Below are positions 26,069-35,600 of a DNA stretch of 64,000 nucleotides, in pieces. The first letter of the stretch is position 1; each line of letters opens with the position of its first letter. This stretch comes from Cellvibrio sp. KY-GH-1. Its GTDB lineage: Bacteria; Pseudomonadota; Gammaproteobacteria; Pseudomonadales; Cellvibrionaceae. The translations under genes were made by a program, and so were the position numbers. The notes beneath the pieces are model-generated. The model did no database searches and had not been told where the DNA came from. It saw only the letters and a list, made by a program, of their open reading frames with translations. The stretch covers positions 5,125,501 to 5,189,500 of the forward strand of contig NZ_CP031728.1 in assembly GCF_008806975.1 (NCBI RefSeq), in the 5' to 3' direction.

Positions 26069-26881
26069 TTACTCGCCCAAATAAACTTCAATGACTTTGG
26101 GATCATTTTGCACCTGGTCCATAGTGCCTTCGGTTAAGACCGAGCCTTGATGCAGTACCGTGACCTTGCGTGCAATGGAGCGAACAAATTTCATATCGTG
26201 TTCCACCACAATCACCGAATGCTTCCCCGCGAGTGACAACAACAGCTCAGCAGTTTTTTCGGTTTCTTCGCCCGTCATACCGGCAACCGGTTCGTCCACC
26301 AACAACACGCGCGGGCTTTGCATCAGTAGCATGCCGATTTCCAGCCATTGCTTTTGCCCGTGAGAAAGGGACCCGGCATTTTTGTAGCGATGCTCCGCCA
26401 ATCCGATTTGTACCAGTACTTCGTCGATGCGATATTTCTGCGCACTATTCAATTGTTGGCTCAGCGTCCACCAAACGCGCTTGTCGGCCGCTGTCGCCAG
26501 CTCCAGATTTTCGTAAACCGTCAGCGCTTCGAAAATCGTCGGTTTTTGAAACTTACGGCCTATACCACCGCGTGCGATTTGATGTTCAGATAGTTCGAGT
26601 AAATTAATTTGCTGACCAAAAAAAACGCTGCCAGCATCGGGTTTGGTTTTCCCGGTAATCACATCCATCATGGTGGTTTTACCGGCACCGTTTGGGCCAA
26701 TAATGCAGCGCAATTCACCTTCATCAATATAGAGGTTCAAATTATTGAGTGCGCGAAAACCATCAAAACTGACCGTGACGCCCTCAACGTACAATATCGT
26801 TCTATGGCTAGTATCCAGTGGTGCACCGAAATTCGGGTCTTTCATTCCGATGGTGCGTTGATCGCGAGAAAATATATTCAT
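26069..26881 (-). CDS. urtD: Urea ABC transporter ATP-binding protein UrtD, copy 2
   Basis: 270 residues, LivG-type, with a ~25-residue N-terminal extension relative to copy 1. Walker A GPNGAGKTT, GRKFQKPTIFEALTVYEN, signature LSHGQKQWLEIGMLL, Walker B VLLVDEPVAGMTGEET, switch VVEHDMKFV. Its ATG overlaps the urtC stop by one base (TAATG), so translation is coupled; 41 nt separate it from urtE. Confidence 0.93.
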   Translation of the reverse strand: MNIFSRDQRTIGMKDPNFGAPLDTSHRTILYVEGVTVSFDGFRALNNLNLYIDEGELRCIIGPNGAGKTTMMDVITGKTKPDAGSVFFGQQINLLELSEHQIARGGIGRKFQKPTIFEALTVYENLELATAADKRVWWTLSQQLNSAQKYRIDEVLVQIGLAEHRYKNAGSLSHGQKQWLEIGMLLMQSPRVLLVDEPVAGMTGEETEKTAELLLSLAGKHSVIVVEHDMKFVRSIARKVTVLHQGSVLTEGTMDQVQNDPKVIEVYLGE

Positions 26882-28086
26882 TACACTGGCTCCTTGGCGG
26901 CAGAGTCTAACGGCGAACTATTCTCTTCCTGCGCTTTTGGCGTGGTTTCCACGGCAGCGGTAGGGGTAGCGCTATTTCCTTTTGCGTTTAGGTTGTCGGC
27001 GGATGCCTTTTTACCGCGGTTAAATAAGCCCACCAAACCTTTTGGCAGCACCAGTGTTACAACCACAAAGAGCGCGCCTAATGCAAATAGCCAGGTTTCC
27101 GGTGAATAGGACGTGAACAAGGTTTTACCGTAGTTCACCGTAAATGCACCCACGATGGCACCGAATAAAGTGCCGCGCCCGCCGGTGGCAACCCACACGA
27201 CTAACTCAATGGAATTGAGTGGGGAAAATTCACCGGGGTTGATAATGCCGACTTGCGGTACGTAGAGTGCACCGGCAATTCCGGCGAGAATGGCGGAAAA
27301 TACAAACAACCATAATTTATAAGATTCAACCTGATAGCCGCAAAAACGTGTGCGACTTTCTGCATCGCGAATGGAGACAATAATTTTTCCCATGCGCGAA
27401 GTCACAATATAGCGACAGGCGAGGTAGGCAAGCATTAGCATAAATCCTGATGCGAGAAACAATGAAATGCGTGTGCCGTTAGCGGCGATAGGGAAACCGA
27501 GAATATCTTTAAAATCGGTGAGTCCGTTGTTGCCACCGAAACCCATTTCGTTGCGGAAAAAGGCAAGCATTAATGCGTAGGTTAATGCCTGGGTGATAAT
27601 CGACAAGTAAACACCGGTAACCCGCGAGCGAAACGCCAGCCAACCAAATACAAACGCGAGAACACCCGGAATTACAATAATCATCAGTAACGCAAACCAG
27701 AACATGTCGAAACCTTGCCAGTACCAAGGCAATTCTTTCCAGTTCAGGAACACCATAAAATCCGGCAGTATTGGGTCACCATATTGGCCGCGCGGGCCAA
27801 TTTGCCGCATAAGATACATGCCCATCGCATAACCCCCCAGCGCAAAAAAAGCGCCGTGGCCGAGCGATAAAATGCCGCAATAGCCCCAGATTAAATCCAC
27901 TGAGAGCGCGAGCAATGCGTAGCATAAAAATTTACCCAGCAATGTCACCGTAAATGTGGAAACATGCAGTGCAGACGTTTCCGGCACTAATAAATTACAA
28001 ATAGGCACAACTATCATTGCCAGGAGTACCAGCCCCAGCACAATCATGCCACCGCGATCACTGAGTAATAAACGTTGGGTTAACAT
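26881..28086 (-). CDS. urtC: Urea ABC transporter permease UrtC, copy 2
   Basis: 401 residues, LivM-type permease. Marks: DLIWGYCGILSLGHGAFFAL, the loop VSIRDAESRTRFCGYQVESYK, VVWVATGGRGTLFGAIVGA, and the FLNWKELPWYW insert seen in UrtC. The C-terminal ~45 residues are a low-complexity Ala/Ser/Glu/Pro tail of no known role; copy 1 has a comparable but unrelated tail. ATG 28086. A 263-bp gap filled by two repeat elements separates it from urtB. Confidence 0.92.
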   Translation of the reverse strand: MLTQRLLLSDRGGMIVLGLVLLAMIVVPICNLLVPETSALHVSTFTVTLLGKFLCYALLALSVDLIWGYCGILSLGHGAFFALGGYAMGMYLMRQIGPRGQYGDPILPDFMVFLNWKELPWYWQGFDMFWFALLMIIVIPGVLAFVFGWLAFRSRVTGVYLSIITQALTYALMLAFFRNEMGFGGNNGLTDFKDILGFPIAANGTRISLFLASGFMLMLAYLACRYIVTSRMGKIIVSIRDAESRTRFCGYQVESYKLWLFVFSAILAGIAGALYVPQVGIINPGEFSPLNSIELVVWVATGGRGTLFGAIVGAFTVNYGKTLFTSYSPETWLFALGALFVVVTLVLPKGLVGLFNRGKKASADNLNAKGNSATPTAAVETTPKAQEENSSPLDSAAKEPV

Positions 28087-28112
28087 TTTTTTCTCTCTTT
28101 ATTAAATCTTAC

Positions 28113-28259
28113 TGTAGGTTGGTGGTGAGCTTGCGAACCCCAACATGACCATGTTTCCAAATAAACCAAAATGAATAATGTGCGTTGTATTTTTTTATTC
28201 CAGCAATGTGCGTTTTGCAATTGCGAATGTTGGGGTTCGTTCCTCACCACCAACCTACA
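28113..28259. repeat. GTAGGTTGG inverted-repeat element (family B, copy 1)
   Basis: Two ~32-nt arms (28113-28145 and 28228-28259) are inverted copies: TGTAGGTTGGTGGTGAG ... CGAACCCCAACA. The spacer is 82 nt. The right arm is almost identical to the one at 32565-32596. The layout is that of a paired REP/MITE-like palindromic element sitting inside the urt operon. Confidence 0.8.
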
Positions 28260-28273
28260 TGAGCGCTCCGGTT

Positions 28274-28346
28274 CCTCCCCTTTTTAAGGGGAGGTTAGGT
28301 GGGGTTGCATCTCCTCCCTTTTTAAAAAGGGGAGGCCGGGAGGGAT
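28274..28346. repeat. G-run palindrome (family A, copy 2)
   Basis: Two hairpins side by side: CCTCCCCTTTTTAAGGGGAG and then CTCCCTTTTTAAAAAGGGGA, ending in GGCCGGGAGGGATTAA just at the urtB stop. The second hairpin with GGCCGGGAGGG is shared with the element at 36397-36430. Confidence 0.8.
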
Positions 28347-28349
28347 TAA

Positions 28350-30029
28350 TTAATCCGCAGCAGCTCTGCCTTTCTGCGGAAATATTCCTTTCGGTCGCTT
28401 TTGGATAAACAGAATCAACAACACCAGTACCAACACTTTTGCGAGTACCGCGCCGGCGTAAGGCTCCAAAAATTTATTGATAATGCCGAGGCCCATAGCG
28501 CCGACTAGTGTGCCCCACAGATTACCCACGCCGCCGAATACCACCACCATAAAGGAGTCGATAATGTAGGCCTGGCCGAGGTTTGGGCCGACGTTAGTTA
28601 ATTGCGAAAGAGCAACGCCGGCGATGCCAGCAATGCCAGAGCCCAAGCCAAAGGTCATGGCATCTACCCAGTTGGCACGCACACCGACTGCACGCGCCAT
28701 GGCGCGGTTTTGGGAGACGGCGCGGACTTTTAAGCCGAGCGAAGTTTTTTTCAGAATGACCAACAATGCAAAAAACACCAGCAAACCGAAAATGAAAATA
28801 TACAAGCGGTTGTAGGTAATGGAGAGCACCGGGTTGATCTCCATGGAGCCACTCATCCATGCTGGCAATTCCACCGCGCGATTGAGCGGAGAGAAAATGC
28901 TGCGGGCTGCTTGCTGCAAAATCAGGCTGATACCAAATGTCGCCAGCAGGGTTTCCAATGGGCGGCCGTATAAAAAGCGAATCACTCCGCGCTCAATCGC
29001 AATCCCTACCAAACCGGCGACGATAAATGCGGCGGGAATGGCAATCATCAAACTGTAAGCAATTTGATTGGGAAACATTTGTTGCACTACCCAGGTTACA
29101 TAGGCGCCGATCATCATCAACTCGCCGTGTGCCATATTAATTACGCCCATCACACCAAAGGTGATGGAAAGGCCAATGGCGGAGAGCAGTAGCACTGACC
29201 CCAAACTCAGACCAAAGAAAATGTTTTCCGCGAGGCGAAAGGCGGCAACGCGATCATCAATCGCACTCAGCGCCAATTGCGCCTGGAGTTTTACTTTTTC
29301 GTCAGCATCGTTGCTCGCGATTTCACTTAATGCGGTGCGTACTTCTTGCTGTAAGCTGCCGCGCAGAATTTGTATGGCATCCAGACGAACTTGCTGTTCC
29401 GTGCTTTGCAGGTTGAGTAGGGCAACGGCGCTGGCAATGGCATCGCGCACATCGGCATCCGGCTCAGTTTTTTGACGCTCTTGTAAAAGCGCGATTGAGT
29501 CTTCATCGACACCATCGGCAATCATCCGCTTGACCGCATCCAAACGAATGGCGGAATCCTTGTGATTTAAATTGAGCAGCGCGAGGAGTGTACGCAATTG
29601 GGTGCGCATGCTGTTGTTGATCGGGACCCGTTTTATTGAATCCGAATCCCCCGTGAATTTTTCGCCGCTAATGGCATCGGTATAGCTGTCGCCGTTGGCG
29701 ATGGCAACGCTGGGGTTGTCGCCTTTGCTGGCGTAGAGGTTGCCGGTTTGCAGGGCTTCTATAATCTGTGCGGTGCGCGGGTCATCCAGCGCCGCTAATT
29801 TTTTTGCGGTTTGCGCGCGCGCGGGCAAACTGCCTTGAGTCAGTGCTTTAACCAGTTTGTTAAATTCTGGTTCTACGTCAGGGCTTGAATCACTGATAAC
29901 GCTATTTGCCGAAGCCTCGGCGACTGATTGTTCAGCGTCTTGCGAAAATACCGAGGCTGAAACGCAAATTGATACCAGCAATATCAATTGCATTTGCCAT
30001 TGACCCAACGGCTTAATTAAATTTCGCAT
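28350..30029 (-). CDS. urtB: Urea ABC transporter permease UrtB, copy 2 (long form)
   Basis: 559 residues. An N-terminal signal (hydrophobic about 12-28, SVFSQ) leads into a ~240-residue periplasmic helical domain with HEAT-like repeats (LLNLNHKDSAIRLDAVKRM, VALLNLQSTEQQVRLDAIQI), then the LivH-type membrane domain with FGVMGVINMAHGELMMIGAYV and VVVFGGVGNLWGTL. The N-domain is typical of bona fide UrtB and absent from copy 1. ATG 30029. A hairpin lies between it and urtA. Confidence 0.93.
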   Translation of the reverse strand: MRNLIKPLGQWQMQLILLVSICVSASVFSQDAEQSVAEASANSVISDSSPDVEPEFNKLVKALTQGSLPARAQTAKKLAALDDPRTAQIIEALQTGNLYASKGDNPSVAIANGDSYTDAISGEKFTGDSDSIKRVPINNSMRTQLRTLLALLNLNHKDSAIRLDAVKRMIADGVDEDSIALLQERQKTEPDADVRDAIASAVALLNLQSTEQQVRLDAIQILRGSLQQEVRTALSEIASNDADEKVKLQAQLALSAIDDRVAAFRLAENIFFGLSLGSVLLLSAIGLSITFGVMGVINMAHGELMMIGAYVTWVVQQMFPNQIAYSLMIAIPAAFIVAGLVGIAIERGVIRFLYGRPLETLLATFGISLILQQAARSIFSPLNRAVELPAWMSGSMEINPVLSITYNRLYIFIFGLLVFFALLVILKKTSLGLKVRAVSQNRAMARAVGVRANWVDAMTFGLGSGIAGIAGVALSQLTNVGPNLGQAYIIDSFMVVVFGGVGNLWGTLVGAMGLGIINKFLEPYAGAVLAKVLVLVLLILFIQKRPKGIFPQKGRAAAD

Positions 30030-30133
30030 AGTTTCGTCTCGTTAAATCCAATATTTTTGGCGTCTTTGTGGTTGGAAAAGAATAGTGGCTAGTTTCAGGT
30101 GCGATTCTTTTCGTCCGCCAGAGTATTTTTTTA

Positions 30134-30166
30134 ATTTCCTCCCGAGTGAGGGGCCCGGGAGGAAAT
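30134..30166. other. Intercistronic hairpin between urtA and urtB, copy 2
   Basis: ATTTCCTCCCG (30134-30144) and CGGGAGGAAAT (30156-30166) form a perfect 11-bp stem with an 11-nt loop, 27 nt after the urtA stop. On the minus strand it is followed by TAAAAAAATAC, not by T, so it is better read as a 3'-end stabiliser than as a classic terminator. Confidence 0.65.
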
Positions 30167-30192
30167 GTATTGCGAAGCGTTTTAGCGAAGTA

Positions 30193-31488
30193 TTATTGCG
30201 CTGCAGCACCTAAACATTTTTTGGTTTTGGTGTTGTAGTTACCGCACTTCAATTTGATCCAATCAGATTCCAGATCTTTTGAACCTTCGAGGAAGTCAGA
30301 CCATGCATCGCCTGGAACCAGAGAATCGGTTTTGGATACGGTGAGGAATTGACCATCTTCCTGAATTTCGCCAATCAATACGGGTTTGGTGATGTGATGG
30401 TTTGGCAACATTTTGCTTACGCCGCCAGTCAGGTTAGGCGCTTCTACACCGATGATCGCATCAACCACTTTATCGGTATCGGTAGTGCCGGCTTTCTCAA
30501 CCGCTTTAACCCACATGTTGAAACCAATGTAGTGAGCTTCCATTGGGTCGTTGGTTACGCGCTTTGGATTTTTGATAAAGGCTTTCCATTGTTTAATGAA
30601 AGCGGCGTTAGCGGCATTGTCTTCACTCATGAAGTAGTTCCATGCAGCCAAGTGACCAACCAGTGGCTTGGTGTCGATACCAGAGAGTTCTTCTTCACCC
30701 ACAGAGAAGGCAACTACCGGGATATCTTCTGCCGTTACTTTTTGGTTACCCAGTTCGCGGTAGAAAGGCACGTTAGCATCGCCGTTGATGGTTGATACCA
30801 CGGCAGTTTTCTTGCCAGCAGAACCAAAACGTTTGATATCAGACACAATGTTTTGCCAATCGGAATGACCGAAAGGGGTGTAGTTAATCATGATGTCTTC
30901 TTTGGCAACGCCTTTCGCCATCAAGTAGGCTTCCAGAATTTTGTTGGTGGTACGTGGGTATACATAGTCGGTACCGGCCAGTACCCAGCGCTTCACTTTC
31001 ATTTCCTTCATGAGGTAATCAACTGCCGGAATCGCTTGTTGGTTTGGTGCTGCGCCTGTGTAGAACACGTTGCGTGACGATTCTTCACCCTCGTATTGCA
31101 CCGGATAGAAAAGTACGCCGTTCAATTCTTCAATTACGGGCAGAACGGATTTGCGCGATACGGAAGTCCAGCAACCGAAAATAGCGGCTACTTTGTCTTT
31201 GGTTAACAGTTCACGGGTTTTTTCCGCGAACAGTGGCCAGTTGGACGCTGGGTCTACTACCACGGGTTCGAGTTTTTTGCCGAGCAAACCGCCTTTTTTG
31301 TTTTGCTCTTCAATCAACATCAACATGGTGTCTTTCAGGGTTGTCTCGGAAATTGCCATAGTCCCGGAAAGCGAGTGCAGAATGCCCACTTTAATAGTGT
31401 CTGCGGCTGCCGCACTGAATGAGGCTATGGTTAAGCCGGCAGCGATACCGAGTGCCCCGACGTGTTTTGCTATTTTCTTCAGCTTCAT
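30193..31488 (-). CDS. urtA: Urea ABC transporter substrate-binding protein UrtA, copy 2
   Basis: 431 residues, periplasmic. Signal peptide residues 1-29 (hydrophobic core ending FSAAAA). Family marks: TIKVGILHSLSGTMAISET, AAIFGCWTSVSRKSVLPVIE, AGTDYVYPRTTNKILEAYL, VSTINGDANVPFYREL and LPNHHITKPVLIGEIQEDG, which are those of characterised UrtA proteins. ATG 31488 has TAGGAG upstream. It heads the minus-strand urtABCDE operon; a GntR regulator lies immediately upstream on the same strand and urea carboxylase beyond it. This copy is the more likely dedicated urea importer. Confidence 0.94.
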   Translation of the reverse strand: MKLKKIAKHVGALGIAAGLTIASFSAAAADTIKVGILHSLSGTMAISETTLKDTMLMLIEEQNKKGGLLGKKLEPVVVDPASNWPLFAEKTRELLTKDKVAAIFGCWTSVSRKSVLPVIEELNGVLFYPVQYEGEESSRNVFYTGAAPNQQAIPAVDYLMKEMKVKRWVLAGTDYVYPRTTNKILEAYLMAKGVAKEDIMINYTPFGHSDWQNIVSDIKRFGSAGKKTAVVSTINGDANVPFYRELGNQKVTAEDIPVVAFSVGEEELSGIDTKPLVGHLAAWNYFMSEDNAANAAFIKQWKAFIKNPKRVTNDPMEAHYIGFNMWVKAVEKAGTTDTDKVVDAIIGVEAPNLTGGVSKMLPNHHITKPVLIGEIQEDGQFLTVSKTDSLVPGDAWSDFLEGSKDLESDWIKLKCGNYNTKTKKCLGAAAQ

Positions 31489-31764
31489 GGGTCTTGCTCC
31501 TAGATGGTTTTAATGACTCAGTGGTTGTAGTTAGTGATGCTCAAAATATTGAGTGCTCACGTTTCCGGTAACGCCTTAACGCGAATAGTGGGTGACTGTG
31601 TTTCTTCCCTAATCACTTTTTAACGACTTTGCTCGTCAATCGTGTTGTCACTCTCATTTTCTTTATTGCGATTTTTCTAGTTTGTTGCTTTTGATGTTGC
31701 TTTATAGTTGTACTAACTTCTTCGACTTGTTTACTGCTTGCTTCTTAACTCTTTACCTTACTGA

Positions 31765-32478
31765 TTAATGGGGGTTTTGCTGCTGCGCCTCATAAAGCAT
31801 ATGCAGCGTAATTTTCCGTACTTCGGCCTTGCTCGCTTCAATGTGCGTTTTCAAATAGCTTTTAACATCGTCCGCACGCCGTTCCATAATGGTACGCAAA
31901 ATTTTTGCGTGCTCGTCGTAAGTCGCTTCGATGCGGTTGCGCTGGGTAAAATCGATCCTTCGAATAATGCGCAAGCGCTCGGTAATTTCATGGTGGATAC
32001 GGGCCATTTCCCTATTGCCAGTTGCTTCAATTAATTGTTCGTGAAAGCGTTCATCCAGTGCGCAGACTGTAGGGCCATCTTCCAGTCGCTCCTCCGGTTT
32101 TACCAGCCAGGTATTTTTTAACACTTCCAAATCCGGTGCTGGTTCCATTTCACACAGTTTTTTTACGGCGGCCAGTTCTAAAATAATGCGCACATCATAA
32201 AGTTGTTCAAATTGTTTGAAATCAAACGGCTTTACTTGCCAGCCGCTACGAAAGGATACATCCACAAAACCTTCGCGTTGTAAACGGGCCAAGGCTTCTC
32301 GCACCGGTGTTCTACTCGCTGCCACTCGATCGGCTATTTCATTTTCACTAAAACGATCGCCCGGCAATAAACGGAACGAAAAAATATCGTCTTTAATGGT
32401 TTGATAAATCCGCTCGGTTAAATTGGTGCGCGGCTCTTCGGCTTTCTTTTTTGTCTTGTCGTGTTTGACCATTTTCAT
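31765..32478 (-). CDS. GntR/FadR-family transcriptional regulator (FCD domain)
   Basis: 237 residues. Winged HTH at about 18-85 (RIYQTIKDDIFSFRLLPGDR, SENEIADRVAASRTPVREAL, LQREGFV) and an FCD ligand domain with DVRIILELAAVKKL, ALDERFHEQLIEATGN and YDEHAKILRTIMERR, carrying the Asp/His metal ligands of the family. The frame opens at ATG 32550, but its first ~24 codons are read out of a family B repeat element (32489-32596). I therefore prefer ATG 32478. Lying between urea carboxylase and urtA on one strand, it probably regulates urea degradation. Confidence 0.88.
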   Translation of the reverse strand: MKMVKHDKTKKKAEEPRTNLTERIYQTIKDDIFSFRLLPGDRFSENEIADRVAASRTPVREALARLQREGFVDVSFRSGWQVKPFDFKQFEQLYDVRIILELAAVKKLCEMEPAPDLEVLKNTWLVKPEERLEDGPTVCALDERFHEQLIEATGNREMARIHHEITERLRIIRRIDFTQRNRIEATYDEHAKILRTIMERRADDVKSYLKTHIEASKAEVRKITLHMLYEAQQQNPH

Positions 32479-32488
32479 ATCGTTTACC

Positions 32489-32596
32489 GTAGGTTTTGGC
32501 GGGCCACGCAAGCTGAGCGAAGCGAACCGCAACATGACATTGCTCATCATTTTCGCGTTGCTTGTGTTGGGGTTCGTTCCTCACCGCCAACCTACA
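32489..32596. repeat. GTAGGTTGG inverted-repeat element (family B, copy 2)
   Basis: Right arm 32565-32596 (TGTTGGGGTTCGTTCCTCAC onward) is nearly identical to that at 28228-28259. The left arm 32489-32535 is more diverged (GTAGGTTTTGGCGGG ... GAACCGCAACA). The element fills the gap between urea carboxylase and the GntR gene. Confidence 0.75.
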
Positions 32597-32608
32597 AAGT
32601 GCGTTAAG

Positions 32609-35600
32609 TTAATCCGCCTCCAACACCACCAACAAATCTCCTGCATTCACCTGTTTGCCGGGTGCTACGTGAATCGCACTGACTTTTGCACTGCGATCCG
32701 CGTAGACAGAAAATTCCATTTTCATTGCTTCCACAATTAACAAGGGTTGATCCGATTCAACCTGTTGGCCCGGCTCCACCAGTAGCTTCCAGATATTGCC
32801 GCTGATGTCTGCCGTGATCGCATGACCGTCGACTTCGATGGGGCCAGTGTTAATTTTGGCTTGTAGTGCTGCATCCACGTTGGCGGCCTCATCGGCTTGC
32901 CAAAGCGCAACTTCACGGGTGAAGGCGGCTTGTTGTTTTGTTTTAAATTCCGCAATGCTCGCGGCGTTTTCTTGTAAGAATTTTTCATGCTCGGCGAGAC
33001 TGAAAAAATCCTCTTCTATGCGCAGGCTCAAACGGCCTTCGCGGAACGCTTCACGTTGTGCGGTAAGCTCTTCTTCGCTGACTTCGTAATAGCGCACCCG
33101 GTCAAAAAATTTCAGTAACCAGGGTTCACCATCTTTGAATACGGGGTTTTTCAAAAATTTATTCCAGATGGGCAGGGTGCGGCCAACCAATTGATAGCCG
33201 CCGGGTGAATCCATACCGTAAATACACATGTACACACCACCAATACCCACAGTGCCTTCGGCGGTGTAGGTGCGGGCGGGGTTGTATTTTGAAGTAAGTA
33301 AACGATGGCGCGGATCAACCGGAACTGCGCAAGGTGCACCCAGATACACATCACCCAAACCCAATACCATATAGCTGGTTTCAAACAGAATTTGTTTAAC
33401 TTGGCCGATGGAATCGAGGCCGTTAATGCGTCGCATAAACTCAGTGTTGCTCGGTAACCAGGGCGCTGTGTCGCGCACAGATTGGCGATAGCGAGATACT
33501 GCATCCAGTGTTGCGGAATCTTCGAAGGCCATTGGCAAGTGAACGATACGACTGGGCACTTTAATATCGCGCGCATCGCCCAGGGTTTCTTCAATTATCA
33601 ATAAGCGATTAATCAATTCGCGCTGGTGAATGACACGGCTATCGTAATTAATTTGCAGCGAGCGCACACCGGGGGACAATTCAATCACGCCGTCAATGGG
33701 GGCTGCTTTTAGTGCTTCCATTAACGCGTGCACACGCAAGCGAAAACTTAATTCAAGGATGTTGTCACCGTATTCAAGCAAAATATATTTGTCGCCGGCT
33801 TGGCGATAGCTCACCAGCGGACGGCTGCCGAGTGGTGGCAACGAAGCAACGACACATTCAGAGAGGGTATTTTCCGGAACAACAATTGGGGCGGGCAATA
33901 CCGCCGGTTGCACGCCCAGATTTTCAATGGTGCGATCAATCGATAATTCCATCGCCAGCGCAGTATCAAAACTCAACCGCTTGAAGCGAATTTTATCGCC
34001 GGGTTTTACCTGGCCGACTTTCCACAACTCGGCTTTAACAATAGTGACCGGGCAAACAAATCCACCCAGACTTGGGCCATCTTTGGTGAGGATGACCGGC
34101 ATGTCGCCAGTGAAATTAATTGAACCGATTGCGTATTCAGTGTCGTGAATATTGGAGGGATGTAAACCGGCTTCGCCGCCATCACTGCGCGTCCAGGTTG
34201 GCTTGGGTCCATTCAAGCGGATGCCCAAACGGTTGGAGTTGTAGTGCACTTCCCAAGCGGTGGAGAAAAACATGTCAATCGCATCGGTGGTGAAAAAATC
34301 CGGCGCGCCGTGCGGGCCATAGAGCACACCAATTTCCCATTCATTGGTGCCTTCGGTTTTCAGAAAGTACGGCGGAATTAAACTTACCGGCGCTGGAGCT
34401 GCTTCATAAACGGGTGCTGGCGTTGTACAGGCGGCAATCGCCGGGTTGCTGATGGGCAACATATCGGTTGCGCGCAGGGTGCGACCGGCGTGACCGCCAA
34501 ATTGGCCAAGGGCAAAGGTGGAGCGGCTGCCGAGATAAACGGGCACGTCGAAACCATTACGCACGGCGATATAGCCGCGACAACCTTGTTCGGCTTTGCC
34601 AATATCAAGAATTTGTCCGGCTTTAATGGCTACCGGTTGCCAGAAGGGAATTATTTTTCCATCAATTTTTGCCGGTGAATTTGCACCGGTGAGTGCGATA
34701 ACAGCATCGCTGTGGAATTTTAATTTTGGACCAATAATGGTGTATTCGAGCGCAGCGGCACTTTCATGGTTGCCGACAATGCGATTGGCCAAACGAAATG
34801 CGTAATCATCCATTGGGCCAGATGGCGGAACACCTATGCTCCACAGGCCTACACGGCCTGGATAATCCTGTACGCTGGTGTAGGTGCCTGGCTGCACAAC
34901 TTCCACGACCGGTGGCAAATATTTAAAACTGGCGAGTTTATTGGTAGCTACATTACCTGATGCAAAAAAATCTGACGCAATAATTTGACGCAAATAATCC
35001 AGATTGGTCGCGATTCCGGCTGCGCGTGTTTCATTCAATACAGCGCCCATTTTTGCGATTGCATCGGCGCGGTCTTTGCCATGCACAATAATTTTGGCAA
35101 TCATCGGGTCGTAGTAGGGTGATACTTCAGTACCGGTAGATACCCAGGTATCAATACGCGCTGAATTCGAAAATACTACATCGGTTAATACGCCGGGCGA
35201 AGGTTGGAATTCGCGCACCGGATCTTCCGCGTACAAACGCACTTCAATGGCGGCGCCTGTGGGATTGATGTCGATATCCAGTTTTGGCGGAGTACCCGCT
35301 GCAGTGAGAATCATCCACTCAACTAAATCCACACCTGTGCAGGCTTCGGTGATGGGATGTTCTACTTGCAAGCGGGTATTTACTTCGAGGAAATAAAATT
35401 CATCGCGCGCTGGGTCGTAAATATATTCAATGGTACCGGCGGAACGGTAGTTTACCATTTTGCCCAAGCTTACCGATGCGGCGAGTAATTTATCGCGTGT
35501 TGCGGCTGGTAAGTTTGGCGCTGGCGTTTCTTCAACGACTTTTTGGTTGCGACGTTGCAGTGAGCAATCGCGTTCACCCAAGGCCAACACATTGCCGTTG

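Noticed and set aside
26170..26607. 145-codon plus-strand frame opposite urtD copy 2
   Set aside because: Antisense shadow of the ATPase gene without start signals or family match.
32479..32550. Earlier ATG for the GntR gene
   Set aside because: These codons lie in a family B repeat element; ATG 32478 begins just before the conserved part.
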